A DNA stretch of 50,458 bases from Candidatus Poribacteria bacterium (lineage in GTDB: Bacteria > Poribacteria > WGA-4E > WGA-3G). Within the stretch, counting starts at the first letter, position 1; the number at the start of each line of letters is the position of its first letter. The stretch covers positions 1 through 50,458 of the forward strand of contig JAAXHO010000139.1 of the NCBI GenBank assembly GCA_012270795.1, in the 5' to 3' direction. The translations under genes and the position numbers were made by a program. This document shows, in pieces, positions 43,471-50,458 of the stretch. The notes under the pieces were generated by a model. It did no database searches, had not been told where the DNA came from, and worked only from the letters and a program-made list of their open reading frames with translations.

Positions 43471-45252
43471 TTATACACTATTCTGGCAACACCTATCACA
43501 CGTGCCACATCTGTAATCATCTAAAACATCCTCACCAAAATAACTACGTATGACTCTCATTCTGCATTGATCAGAACCGGCATAACGCACTATTTTATCA
43601 ATTCTACTCTGTTTGTATTTGACATAATCAGAGAATCCCATCTGGTCTTCGGAGAGCGTGTCAAAGAATTCACTATCCTGAAGCAACTCAATCAGCATAA
43701 GGTCGTCCTTGCCCCAGTATTGAAGGCAGCCGTCGTTCTGAAGTTCTGCAAGCTGCTCCATCACGATACGCGGACTCAGGTCAAACTCTTGGCAGAACGT
43801 GATAATGTCCGTAACTTTACGTTGTCCCAGCTGCCTGAGCAATTCAGAATGTGTCGGTGTTGTGGTGGCGTTTGTTGATGTGCGCAAACTCACCGAAATA
43901 CGTGCAGGAACATTGTGCCACCTTTTCAAAAAACCGAGCTTTTCCAAATATGTAAGGGCGACCTGAAGTTTTGCCTCCTTAAAACCGACTTTCATTATCA
44001 ATTCTTCCAGTGCAACCATCCGAAATTGTCCAGCACCTTTTAGATTTTCAATTTCTCGCAGAAGTTTTAACAGTGATGGTTTATCCGGCGCACTCTCTTT
44101 GATAAAGTATTCATGCAAACCCCGGTCATCATGAAAATAGATCAAAATACATTCAGAGTCTTTTTCATCTCTACCAGCACGACCGATTTCTTGGCAATAT
44201 TCCTCAAGTGTACCCGTCATCGTCCAATGAATAATAAACCTTATATTTGGCTTATCAATCCCCATACCAAAAGCATTTGTCGCAACAACGATATCTATTC
44301 CATCGCCGCTATCATCAAAAAACGCTTCTTGTATCCGTTTCCGTTCATACAATTCACGCCCCGCATGGTAATAATCTGCTTTATAACCTTGTTCCCTTAG
44401 ATATTTGGCAATATCCTCAGTTTCACTGCGTCTGCCAGCATAGATAATTCCGTTGCCTTGAAGTGATAACAGGCTCTCATCAAGCAATGTATACTTGTGT
44501 TCTTTATTTTTGCTTTCAAGAACAGATAACTTCAAATTGGGTCTTTCAATGCCTTCAACGAGTACACGTGGGTTGGGAATATCAAGGATGTTGAGAATAT
44601 CCCTACGAATATCGGGTGGAGCAGTCGCTGTGAAAAGTGCAATGGTTCTCGGATATAGTGTGTTAAAGGCATCACAGATACTAAGGTAGGCAGGACGGAA
44701 ATCGCGCCCCCATTGCGAGATGCAGTGTGCTTCATCAATAACGAATAGAGAAATGAGAATAGAATTGAGTAAATCTAAGAACCTTCTGCTACGCAAACGT
44801 TCTGGTGAGATATATAGTAGTTTTGTCTTTCCCTGTTTTAACCGATTGATTTCATACAGATAATCTTCCCAAGACAAAGTACTGTTAATCAATGATACCG
44901 ATTTAACACCACGTGCTTTTAATGCGTCTACCTGGTCCTTCATCAATGAAATCAGTGGTGAAACGACAACCGTTGTCCCTTGCAGCATCAATGCGGGTAA
45001 CTGATAACATAATGATTTACCGTGTCCCGTTGGGAAAACGGCAAATACATTCTCTCCATCTAATATCGCCTCAATAATTTCTCGCTGACCATTTCGAAAA
45101 GTATCGTGATCAAAATGTTGTCTCAATGCCTTAAGTAGTTCATCATCTTGGTCTTCAGGTCGTTCTTCGGGGGGTTGTGTTTCAGACATTTGAGATGAAT
45201 TAAGGATACCATCTACCTCTTTTAGTAACTCCTTTAAATGTCCCATAAGCAT
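43471..45252 (-). CDS. recQ: RecQ-family ATP-dependent DNA helicase
   Basis: 3'-5' DNA helicase for recombination and repair. Seen: motif I FPTGHGKSLCYQLP (His where most RecQ have Gly), motif II DEAHCISQWGRDFRPAY, motif III ATAPPDIRRDI, GIIYAGRRSETEDIA, motif V VATNAFGMGIDKPNIRFIIH and motif VI EYCQEIGRAGRDE. The RecQ zinc subdomain is CRMRVIRSYFGED, then CGTCDRC; no HRDC domain follows. 593 residues. The true start is uncertain: ATG 45252, ATG 45246 or a Met further in (MSETQPPEER), since the first 40 residues are not conserved. It starts 18 bases after the GT2 gene, so the two are probably co-transcribed. Confidence 0.94.
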   Translation of the reverse strand: MLMGHLKELLKEVDGILNSSQMSETQPPEERPEDQDDELLKALRQHFDHDTFRNGQREIIEAILDGENVFAVFPTGHGKSLCYQLPALMLQGTTVVVSPLISLMKDQVDALKARGVKSVSLINSTLSWEDYLYEINRLKQGKTKLLYISPERLRSRRFLDLLNSILISLFVIDEAHCISQWGRDFRPAYLSICDAFNTLYPRTIALFTATAPPDIRRDILNILDIPNPRVLVEGIERPNLKLSVLESKNKEHKYTLLDESLLSLQGNGIIYAGRRSETEDIAKYLREQGYKADYYHAGRELYERKRIQEAFFDDSGDGIDIVVATNAFGMGIDKPNIRFIIHWTMTGTLEEYCQEIGRAGRDEKDSECILIYFHDDRGLHEYFIKESAPDKPSLLKLLREIENLKGAGQFRMVALEELIMKVGFKEAKLQVALTYLEKLGFLKRWHNVPARISVSLRTSTNATTTPTHSELLRQLGQRKVTDIITFCQEFDLSPRIVMEQLAELQNDGCLQYWGKDDLMLIELLQDSEFFDTLSEDQMGFSDYVKYKQSRIDKIVRYAGSDQCRMRVIRSYFGEDVLDDYRCGTCDRCCQNSV

Positions 45253-45270
45253 ATAAGTAATGAAGAAAAT

Positions 45271-45969
45271 CTATGAAAAAAATCTGAACCGAAAGATATG
45301 AAAAATCGCCGCGATACCATCTTTCCAACTAACCGTTTTTCCTTCATGGTAATCCCTACCACGATAACTAATAGGCACATCAACGATTTTGCATTTACGT
45401 CTTGCAAGTTTTGCAGTGATCTCAGGTTCAAAACCGAATCTATCAGAACGAAGGGTAATATCCTTCAAAATGTCCGTTTTAATAACCTTATAGCAGGTTT
45501 CCATATCAGTCAATTTAGTACCATTGACGAGATTTGAAAGAGTGGTGAGAAATCGATTCGCAAGGTAACTACGTAACAAGCCTTCTTGGCGTCCCTTCAT
45601 GAAACGAGACCCATAGACAACATTTGCTTGATTTGTTAGAATCGGTTCAAGCAATTTCGGGTAATCTTTTGGATCGTATTCAAGGTCTGCGTCCTGAATC
45701 AAAGTGATGTCACCGGTGACATGTTGAAAACCTGTTCGTAGTGTAGCCCCTTTGCCCCGATTGATTTCGTGGTAGAAAACTTTTGCTGTATTGTCAGCAG
45801 CGTTCTGTAGTTTCTGAAGGATTTCACGAGTACCATCTGTTGAACAATCATCGACCAGAATCAATTCTTTTTCCATGCCGATATCAACATCTTCAATTTG
45901 GCATAGAATTTCTTCTAAATGTTCTGCCTCGTTGTATATCGGAATCACAATGGATAGTTTTTGTGCCAT
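45271..45969 (-). CDS. Glycosyltransferase family 2 (dolichyl/polyprenyl-phosphate mannosyltransferase-like)
   Basis: GT-A fold enzyme of the DPM1-like group, transferring a hexose from a nucleotide sugar to a polyprenyl phosphate or similar acceptor. Seen: LSIVIPIYNEAEHLEEIL, LVDDCSTDGTREIL, NRGKGATLRTGFQ, the DxD motif in IQDADLEYDPKDYP, VYGSRF and RFGFEPEITAKLARR. There is no C-terminal membrane helix pair, so it is the soluble type; 232 residues. A strong ribosome site GGGGAGGA precedes the ATG by 6 bases. It pairs with recQ in one transcript without an evident functional link. Confidence 0.93.
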   Translation of the reverse strand: MAQKLSIVIPIYNEAEHLEEILCQIEDVDIGMEKELILVDDCSTDGTREILQKLQNAADNTAKVFYHEINRGKGATLRTGFQHVTGDITLIQDADLEYDPKDYPKLLEPILTNQANVVYGSRFMKGRQEGLLRSYLANRFLTTLSNLVNGTKLTDMETCYKVIKTDILKDITLRSDRFGFEPEITAKLARRKCKIVDVPISYRGRDYHEGKTVSWKDGIAAIFHIFRFRFFS

Positions 45970-46114
45970 CCAGATTCCTCCCCAATCTTCATGAATTCTG
46001 ATTTATCTTCATATCTCTCTGTATACGCGACGAGTTAAACCGTATTAATAAAGGATACATCATTATGTTTTATTATGCAAGTTTTTTTGGTGTGAACCCA
46101 ATTCCACAATCTGT

Positions 46115-46143
46115 TTGTAATTTTAGAGTTTATTTGCTATACT
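46115..46143 (+). promoter_or_regulatory. Extended -10 promoter for the TPR/FGE-like/CRTAC1 operon
   Basis: TTGTAA (46115-46120), 17 bases, TATACT (46138-46143) preceded by TGC (extended -10). About 95 bases ahead of the TPR gene. The rest of 45970-46238 holds nothing else I can support. Confidence 0.55.
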
Positions 46144-46238
46144 ATACCCATCAATTCATCAATAGTCGTTATGTAGCAATTTTCATTGTCAGAACTTTTG
46201 AAAAGGTATTGTTTCAATAAAAAATCAGGTTTAAACAG

Positions 46239-47432
46239 ATGCGAAGTTGGTTGATAATATTTATCATATTCTGTTTTGGTTGTTCATTAAATGGACTTTA
46301 TGCCCAAGGCACAGACCATAGTACTTACGTGCAAAACGTAGAAAAAGGATTTATTTCTCTCTTCAAAGGAGAAAATGCAAATGCTGTTAAGGCATTTGAA
46401 GCAGCCCTCGCTATTGAACCTAATCATTATGAAATACTACACTATTTGGGTATGGCGTACGCAGAAAACGAGTCCTGGAATAAAGCAGTTGAAGTTTTTC
46501 AACGTTCTATAGACATAAAACCAGATAATATTGAAGTTCTCTATTCTTTGAGTGTTGTCTATTTCAAACTTAATCAATGGGAGAATGCAGTTGAACCATT
46601 GCAAAAAGTCACCGAATTATCACCACGGCATGCACGCGGATTCGAGTTGTTGGGTAAGTCTTATGTCAAGCTTAGACAGTATGCAAAAGCGATCGATGTT
46701 TTGAAAGAAGCAATAAAACTTAGACCTAACGCTGCGCAGAATTATAATGAAATTGGCACTGCATACCTAAACCTTAAACAGTATACTGATGCTATAGAGA
46801 ACTTTACAAAAGCAGTTAAGTTTGGAACTCCTGACTTTGCCGATCCTCATTTCGGTCTCGGTACAGCATACATGCGTATCGGTGAAAGAGAAAAGAGCAA
46901 AGCAGAAATGCAAATATACCAACGACTACAACAAAACAATGTTGATTATGAAAGATTTACACGACTAACACGTGTAGACCCAAACAATCTTGAAGGGTGG
47001 TCAGGTTTAGCGAAAGTACTTATGCGACAGAAAAAGTATAACCGCGCAATTCTAACCTTACAGACATGCATTGAACTTAGCAAGAAGCAAAAAGCACCAC
47101 CGCAAACACTTGCAGGATTCTACCACGCACTGGGACAAGCATTTATTAACATGAGATATCCTAAATTAGCATTAGAACCTGTATCCAAAGCAGCACAACT
47201 TATGCCAAAAAATGCTCTGTTTTTTAACACACTCGGTAGTGCTTATGCAATGATAGGTGATATAAATAATGCAATTGCAATGTTTGAAAAAGCAGTTGAA
47301 TTAGATCAAGAACAACCCTATTATCATCTGAACCTTTCAAAGCTCTATCAAAGCATTGGCAGACATCAACTTGCTAAGGAACATCAACAACTGTACCAAG
47401 ACTTATTAGCAAAACAGAACAAAACAAAATAA
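46239..47432 (+). CDS. Periplasmic TPR-repeat protein
   Basis: A signal peptide (WLIIFIIFCFGCSLNGLYA, cleavage before QGT) then about nine tetratricopeptide repeats: AVKAFEAALAIEPNHYEILH, YLGMAYAENESWNKAVEVFQ, SLSVVYFKLNQWENAVEPLQ, LLGKSYVKLRQYAKAIDVLK, EIGTAYLNLKQYTDAIENFT and so on to NLSKLYQSIGRHQLAKEHQQ. It is a protein-binding scaffold with no catalytic domain. The FGE-like gene begins 16-31 bases later and the CRTAC1 gene follows, so these three probably work together outside the cytoplasm. The partner is unknown. Confidence 0.93.
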   Translation: MRSWLIIFIIFCFGCSLNGLYAQGTDHSTYVQNVEKGFISLFKGENANAVKAFEAALAIEPNHYEILHYLGMAYAENESWNKAVEVFQRSIDIKPDNIEVLYSLSVVYFKLNQWENAVEPLQKVTELSPRHARGFELLGKSYVKLRQYAKAIDVLKEAIKLRPNAAQNYNEIGTAYLNLKQYTDAIENFTKAVKFGTPDFADPHFGLGTAYMRIGEREKSKAEMQIYQRLQQNNVDYERFTRLTRVDPNNLEGWSGLAKVLMRQKKYNRAILTLQTCIELSKKQKAPPQTLAGFYHALGQAFINMRYPKLALEPVSKAAQLMPKNALFFNTLGSAYAMIGDINNAIAMFEKAVELDQEQPYYHLNLSKLYQSIGRHQLAKEHQQLYQDLLAKQNKTK

Positions 47433-47463
47433 ATCCTATTACATGTAATTGGGAATAAACCTA

Positions 47464-48297
47464 TTGAAAGTTAGATTATTTGGTATAACATTTCTTCTAC
47501 TTCTGTTAACTCTTGCATTTCACATAGAGGGAGATGCTGAGCCCAAAGAGAATAAGATGCTACTGGTTTCCGCAGGTACTTTTACTATGGGAAGTGGCAA
47601 CCGCGCTTTAGACGAAAGACCTGTGCATAAAGTATATCTTGACTCGTTTTATATCAGCAAATATGAGGTGACAAACTCCGAATACTACGAATTCTGGAAA
47701 AGTCTGCAAGAAAAAAATGAAAAAACCGCAGAAGTAAAACCCCAACATACCCCCGAAAATTTTACGCACCTTCCCCATATCGGCAACTGGCCTGAACGTG
47801 CCAAAAAGTTTCCCGATCATCCAGTCGTCGGTGTGTCGTGGCACGATGCAAAAGCTTATGCTCAATGGAAAGGGATGCGGCTGCCAACTGAAGCGGAATG
47901 GGAAAAGGCAGCTCGCGGCTACAGCAATAATTTATGGCCCTGGGGTAATGCATTGAAACCAAACGCAAATACTGCTGAGGATAACGACGGCTTTGATAAT
48001 CGGTTAGCACCCGTTGGAAGTTACCCACAAGGAAAGAGTTTTTTTGGGGCTATGGATATGGCGGGAAATGTCTGGGAATGGACTGCAGATTGGTACAGTG
48101 ATGTCTACTATTTTCACAGTCCAAAACAGAACCCAACTGGACCTACTGAAGGGAGTTGGCGTGTCGTGAGAGGCGGTTCTTGGATTGACAAACTCACCAG
48201 ATGCGGTACAACCTTCCGATTCTATCTCTATCCAACATTAAAAACCTCATTTGTCGGTTTCCGTCTGGCGAAATCGGTTGAAAAAGACAAAAAATAA
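47464..48297 (+). CDS. Formylglycine-generating-enzyme-like (SUMF1/FGE-sulfatase domain) protein
   Basis: Exported protein with a hydrophobic signal (LFGITFLLLLLTLAFH, cleavage near GDA) followed by a complete FGE-sulfatase domain: MLLVSAGTFTMGSG, RPVHKVYLDSFYISKYEVTN, HPVVGVSWHDAKAYAQWKG, RLPTEAEWEKAARG, AMDMAGNVWEWTADWY and WRVVRGGSWIDKLTRCGTTF, then FVGFRLAKS. In true formylglycine enzymes two cysteines follow GGS(Y/W); here the first position is Asp and only the second Cys remains, so sulfatase activation is unlikely. TTG 47464 is preferred, with GGGA 9 bases upstream; TTG 47449 is the alternative. It lies between the TPR and CRTAC1 genes. Role unknown, perhaps binding. Confidence 0.9.
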   Translation: MKVRLFGITFLLLLLTLAFHIEGDAEPKENKMLLVSAGTFTMGSGNRALDERPVHKVYLDSFYISKYEVTNSEYYEFWKSLQEKNEKTAEVKPQHTPENFTHLPHIGNWPERAKKFPDHPVVGVSWHDAKAYAQWKGMRLPTEAEWEKAARGYSNNLWPWGNALKPNANTAEDNDGFDNRLAPVGSYPQGKSFFGAMDMAGNVWEWTADWYSDVYYFHSPKQNPTGPTEGSWRVVRGGSWIDKLTRCGTTFRFYLYPTLKTSFVGFRLAKSVEKDKK

Positions 48298-48321
48298 GTA
48301 TGCGCTCACCGCGGAGTCCTA

Positions 48322-49983
48322 ATGCCTAAATACCTTTTTATCCTTATATTATCCGTTCAATGCATTATATACAGTTCTGCTGCACAACAACCTATCTATG
48401 TAGATGTCACCGAAGAAGCTGGCATTGACTTCAAACACCACAACGGCAAGACCGAACATAAACATATCATTGAGACCATGGGATCCGGTGGTGTCTTTTT
48501 TGATTATGACGGGGATGGAGACGCTGACCTATATTTCGTTAATAGCGGTGTAGTTCCTGTTGATGGTGTTTCTGATAGCACTATTCAAGAGACCGCAAAA
48601 AATATCCTCTACCGAAACGATGGAAACGGACGTTTTACTGATGTCACAGACATTTCTGGTACTGGAGATATTGGATTCGGTATGGCTGCATCCGCAGCGG
48701 ATATTGATAACGACGGTGATGCCGACTTATATATCGCAAACTACAAACAAGATCGGCTTTACCAAAATAATGGGGATGGTACTTTCACTGACATCACTAA
48801 GGAGGCAGGTATAGACAACACACACTGGAGTATTGCTGCCGTATACCTTGACTATGACATAGATGGAGACTTAGATATTTTTGTCGTCAACTATCTGATT
48901 TATGACACATCTATGCCTATCACAAAATATAAAGGCATTATAGGTTATGGACATCCGAGAAGTTATGCAGGAACACCAGATGTACTTTATAAAAACAAAG
49001 GGGACGGTACCTTTACAAATGTTGCCGATACTGCCGGATTGGTAAATCCATCTGAAGGGAGAGGTATGGCTGCCATCGTCTGTGATTATGACAACGACGG
49101 TTACCCAGACATATATGTGGCAAATGACACCTGCCGCAATTTCCTATATCATAACAACCGGGATGGCACTTTTACTGACGAAGCACTGTTCCTCGGTGTC
49201 GGTTATGACGAAAACGGCATAGCAGAAGGATCTATGGGGGTAGACGCTGGTGACTACAATCGAGATGGATGGTTCGACTTTATTGTCGCTAATTCGGAAA
49301 AAGCAACACTCTACAAAAATCAAAATCTCGGAGAAGGTAATCATATCTTTTCTGAAGCAACAGCAGAGAGTAAATTACAACACCCAACGTTACCCTATGT
49401 CGGCTTTAGTCCTCTGTTTATAGACTATGATAATGATGGTTACCTTGACATTTTCTGTGCAAATGGACACCCACAAGCAATCATTGAACAACTCTTAGAT
49501 TACGAAACTTATGCACAACGGGATCAGCTTTTTCATAACAACGGGGATGGTACTTATACAGAAGTCTCTCAAACTTCAGGTGCATATTTTGCTGAAGAAC
49601 TTGTGGGCAGAGCAGCTGCTTCTGCAGACTATGACAATGATGGCGATGTTGACATTGTGGTCATGAATTCCAATCAACGGGCAGTCCTGCTCAGAAATGA
49701 TGGCGGGAACAACAATAACTGGATTGGCATCCAACTCATCGGAACAAAAAGCAACCGCGACGGAATCGGTTCAAAAGTTGAGCTCAAGGTAGGTGAAAAC
49801 ACACAAATTGCAGAAGCAAAAAGCGGTTCAAGTTATGCATCAGGAAGCGAAATACGGTTGTTGTTCGGTTTAGGTAAATCCCCGCAAATTGATAGTATCG
49901 TGGTAAAATGGCAAAGCGGAAATAAACAAAAACTGGAAAATATTCCTGTCAATCAAATATTGAAAATAAAAGAATCTGAGTAA
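48322..49983 (+). CDS. CRTAC1-family protein (FG-GAP/VCBS propeller plus ASPIC/UnbV)
   Basis: Exported propeller protein, 553 residues. A signal peptide (YLFILILSVQCIIYSSA) precedes FG-GAP/VCBS repeats with calcium-type loops DYDGDGDADLY, DIDNDGDADLY, DYDIDGDLDIF, DYDNDGYPDIY, DYNRDGWFDF, DYDNDGYLDIF and DYDNDGDVDIV, each with a YxNxGDGTFTD-like partner strand. The C-terminal ASPIC/UnbV domain is clear (NNNWIGIQLIGTKSNRDGIG, AKSGSSYASGSEIRLLFGLG, VKWQSGNKQKLENI). GGAG lies 5 bases before the ATG. Such proteins bind calcium and sit outside the cell; their function in bacteria is unknown. Last gene of the TPR triad. Confidence 0.95.
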   Translation: MPKYLFILILSVQCIIYSSAAQQPIYVDVTEEAGIDFKHHNGKTEHKHIIETMGSGGVFFDYDGDGDADLYFVNSGVVPVDGVSDSTIQETAKNILYRNDGNGRFTDVTDISGTGDIGFGMAASAADIDNDGDADLYIANYKQDRLYQNNGDGTFTDITKEAGIDNTHWSIAAVYLDYDIDGDLDIFVVNYLIYDTSMPITKYKGIIGYGHPRSYAGTPDVLYKNKGDGTFTNVADTAGLVNPSEGRGMAAIVCDYDNDGYPDIYVANDTCRNFLYHNNRDGTFTDEALFLGVGYDENGIAEGSMGVDAGDYNRDGWFDFIVANSEKATLYKNQNLGEGNHIFSEATAESKLQHPTLPYVGFSPLFIDYDNDGYLDIFCANGHPQAIIEQLLDYETYAQRDQLFHNNGDGTYTEVSQTSGAYFAEELVGRAAASADYDNDGDVDIVVMNSNQRAVLLRNDGGNNNNWIGIQLIGTKSNRDGIGSKVELKVGENTQIAEAKSGSSYASGSEIRLLFGLGKSPQIDSIVVKWQSGNKQKLENIPVNQILKIKESE

Positions 49984-50073
49984 ATTCTCTCTTAATAACT
50001 TTTAGGAACACCAGCAACTGTTTTCGTTTACTATACATCTATCGCTTCTCCGAATACCGACATAATTTTTAAG

Positions 50074-50102
50074 TTGACATTTTTTTACAAATATTATAAT
50101 AT
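50074..50102 (+). promoter_or_regulatory. Promoter with TTGACA and overlapping TATAAT/TAATAT
   Basis: TTGACA at 50074-50079; TATAAT at 50095-50100 gives a 15-base spacer, while TAATAT at 50097-50102 gives 17. It is followed by the structured region below. Confidence 0.55.
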
Positions 50103-50127
50103 AGAGACGTTAGTTAAATAATACAAC

Positions 50128-50199
50128 ATTCGGTTTGACACAAATATCAGGGATTTTTATGCCTTGTAAGGTTTTTAATCCTAAAAACACAAACCGAAT
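50128..50199 (+). other. Structured leader or small RNA element
   Basis: ATTCGGTTTG (50128-50137) pairs perfectly with CAAACCGAAT (50190-50199). Inside, GGATT (50151-50155) can pair with AATCC (50177-50181) and CCTT with AAGG. It starts about 25 bases after the promoter. From 50200 to the window end (50458) I see no gene and no clear ribosome site; the transcribed gene may lie beyond the window. Confidence 0.45.
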
Positions 50200-50458
50200 T
50201 CCAAATACGAAGGATCTGCGCAACGGCAAAATGCACGGATCTGACATTTTCATTTATAGGTTAGTTGAATAGATTCCTACCGAACTCTGAATCTGTTCCA
50301 CATTTACATCAAATTACTGTTGGGTATGAACGTGCAATAAATTATGTGCGTTTTTAGCCAAAAATTGACATTCGTTGTGTTTACCAAGGCATGATATTGA
50401 AATGCCGTCGATTTTTAATGTTCAGACTTGGGGTTTTTAGGACAATGAAAAACCGACA

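Noticed and set aside
47464-48297. Sulfatase-activating formylglycine enzyme
   Set aside because: The first of the two active-site cysteines is replaced by Asp and no sulfatase gene is nearby.

Overview
The window is a stretch of an AT-rich bacterial chromosome from a Gram-negative (diderm) organism: several outer-membrane beta-barrels, a PorV/PorQ-like protein, LolA-like and LolC/D/E-like proteins and periplasmic TPR, FGE-like and CRTAC1 proteins are encoded. The combination of a PhyH-family dioxygenase, FG-GAP/ASPIC-UnbV proteins, FGE-like proteins, Thr-Pro-linked surface proteins and a heavy load of short palindromic repeats (core GTAGGAGCGACCNNNGGTCG) most resembles Candidatus Poribacteria. 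That is an inference from gene content; no rRNA or tRNA is present to confirm it.

Layout. 61-6649: an acidic amino acid symporter, an AI-2E-type permease with a large Asp-box insertion, the GTPase Der and a D-2-hydroxyacid dehydrogenase. 6671-7456: a decayed AAA ATPase / PIN-like gene pair. 7463-8335: a PhyH dioxygenase, followed by a 1.1 kb repeat-filled spacer. 9440-10162: a cation transporter. 10231-18535 (all minus strand): a LolA-like periplasmic carrier, a small beta-barrel, an FG-GAP lipoprotein, two FtsX/LolC-type permeases, a LolD-type ATPase and a large beta-barrel, which together look like one envelope export module. 18551-20153: 1.6 kb of repeats and palindromes. 20154-23659: a PorV-like protein, a PuuD-like hydrolase and a membrane protein. 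23763-30788: SecA followed by a Trm112-like protein, a GT4 glycosyltransferase, a CapD-type nucleotide-sugar dehydratase and an initiating sugar transferase, an exopolysaccharide start set. 30841-33798 (minus): a surface protein gene broken by two homopolymer frameshifts and a membrane-anchored partner. 35119-38997: SppA, a CLP1/GRC3-type P-loop protein and an MsbA-type ABC exporter. 39413-42100: a pentapeptide protein and a sigma factor with what looks like two copies of region 2. 42244-45969: LarC, RecQ and a GT2. 46239-49983: a TPR, FGE-like and CRTAC1 triad.

The long intergenic spaces are mostly MITE-like elements. Two different terminal-repeat backbones carry interchangeable palindromic cores, and one element is nested inside another. 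The most unusual proteins are the sigma factor with duplicated region 2, the AI-2E permease with an internal beta-propeller-like domain, and the CLP1/GRC3-type kinase. Most functional statements rest on motif recognition by eye; no database search was possible.
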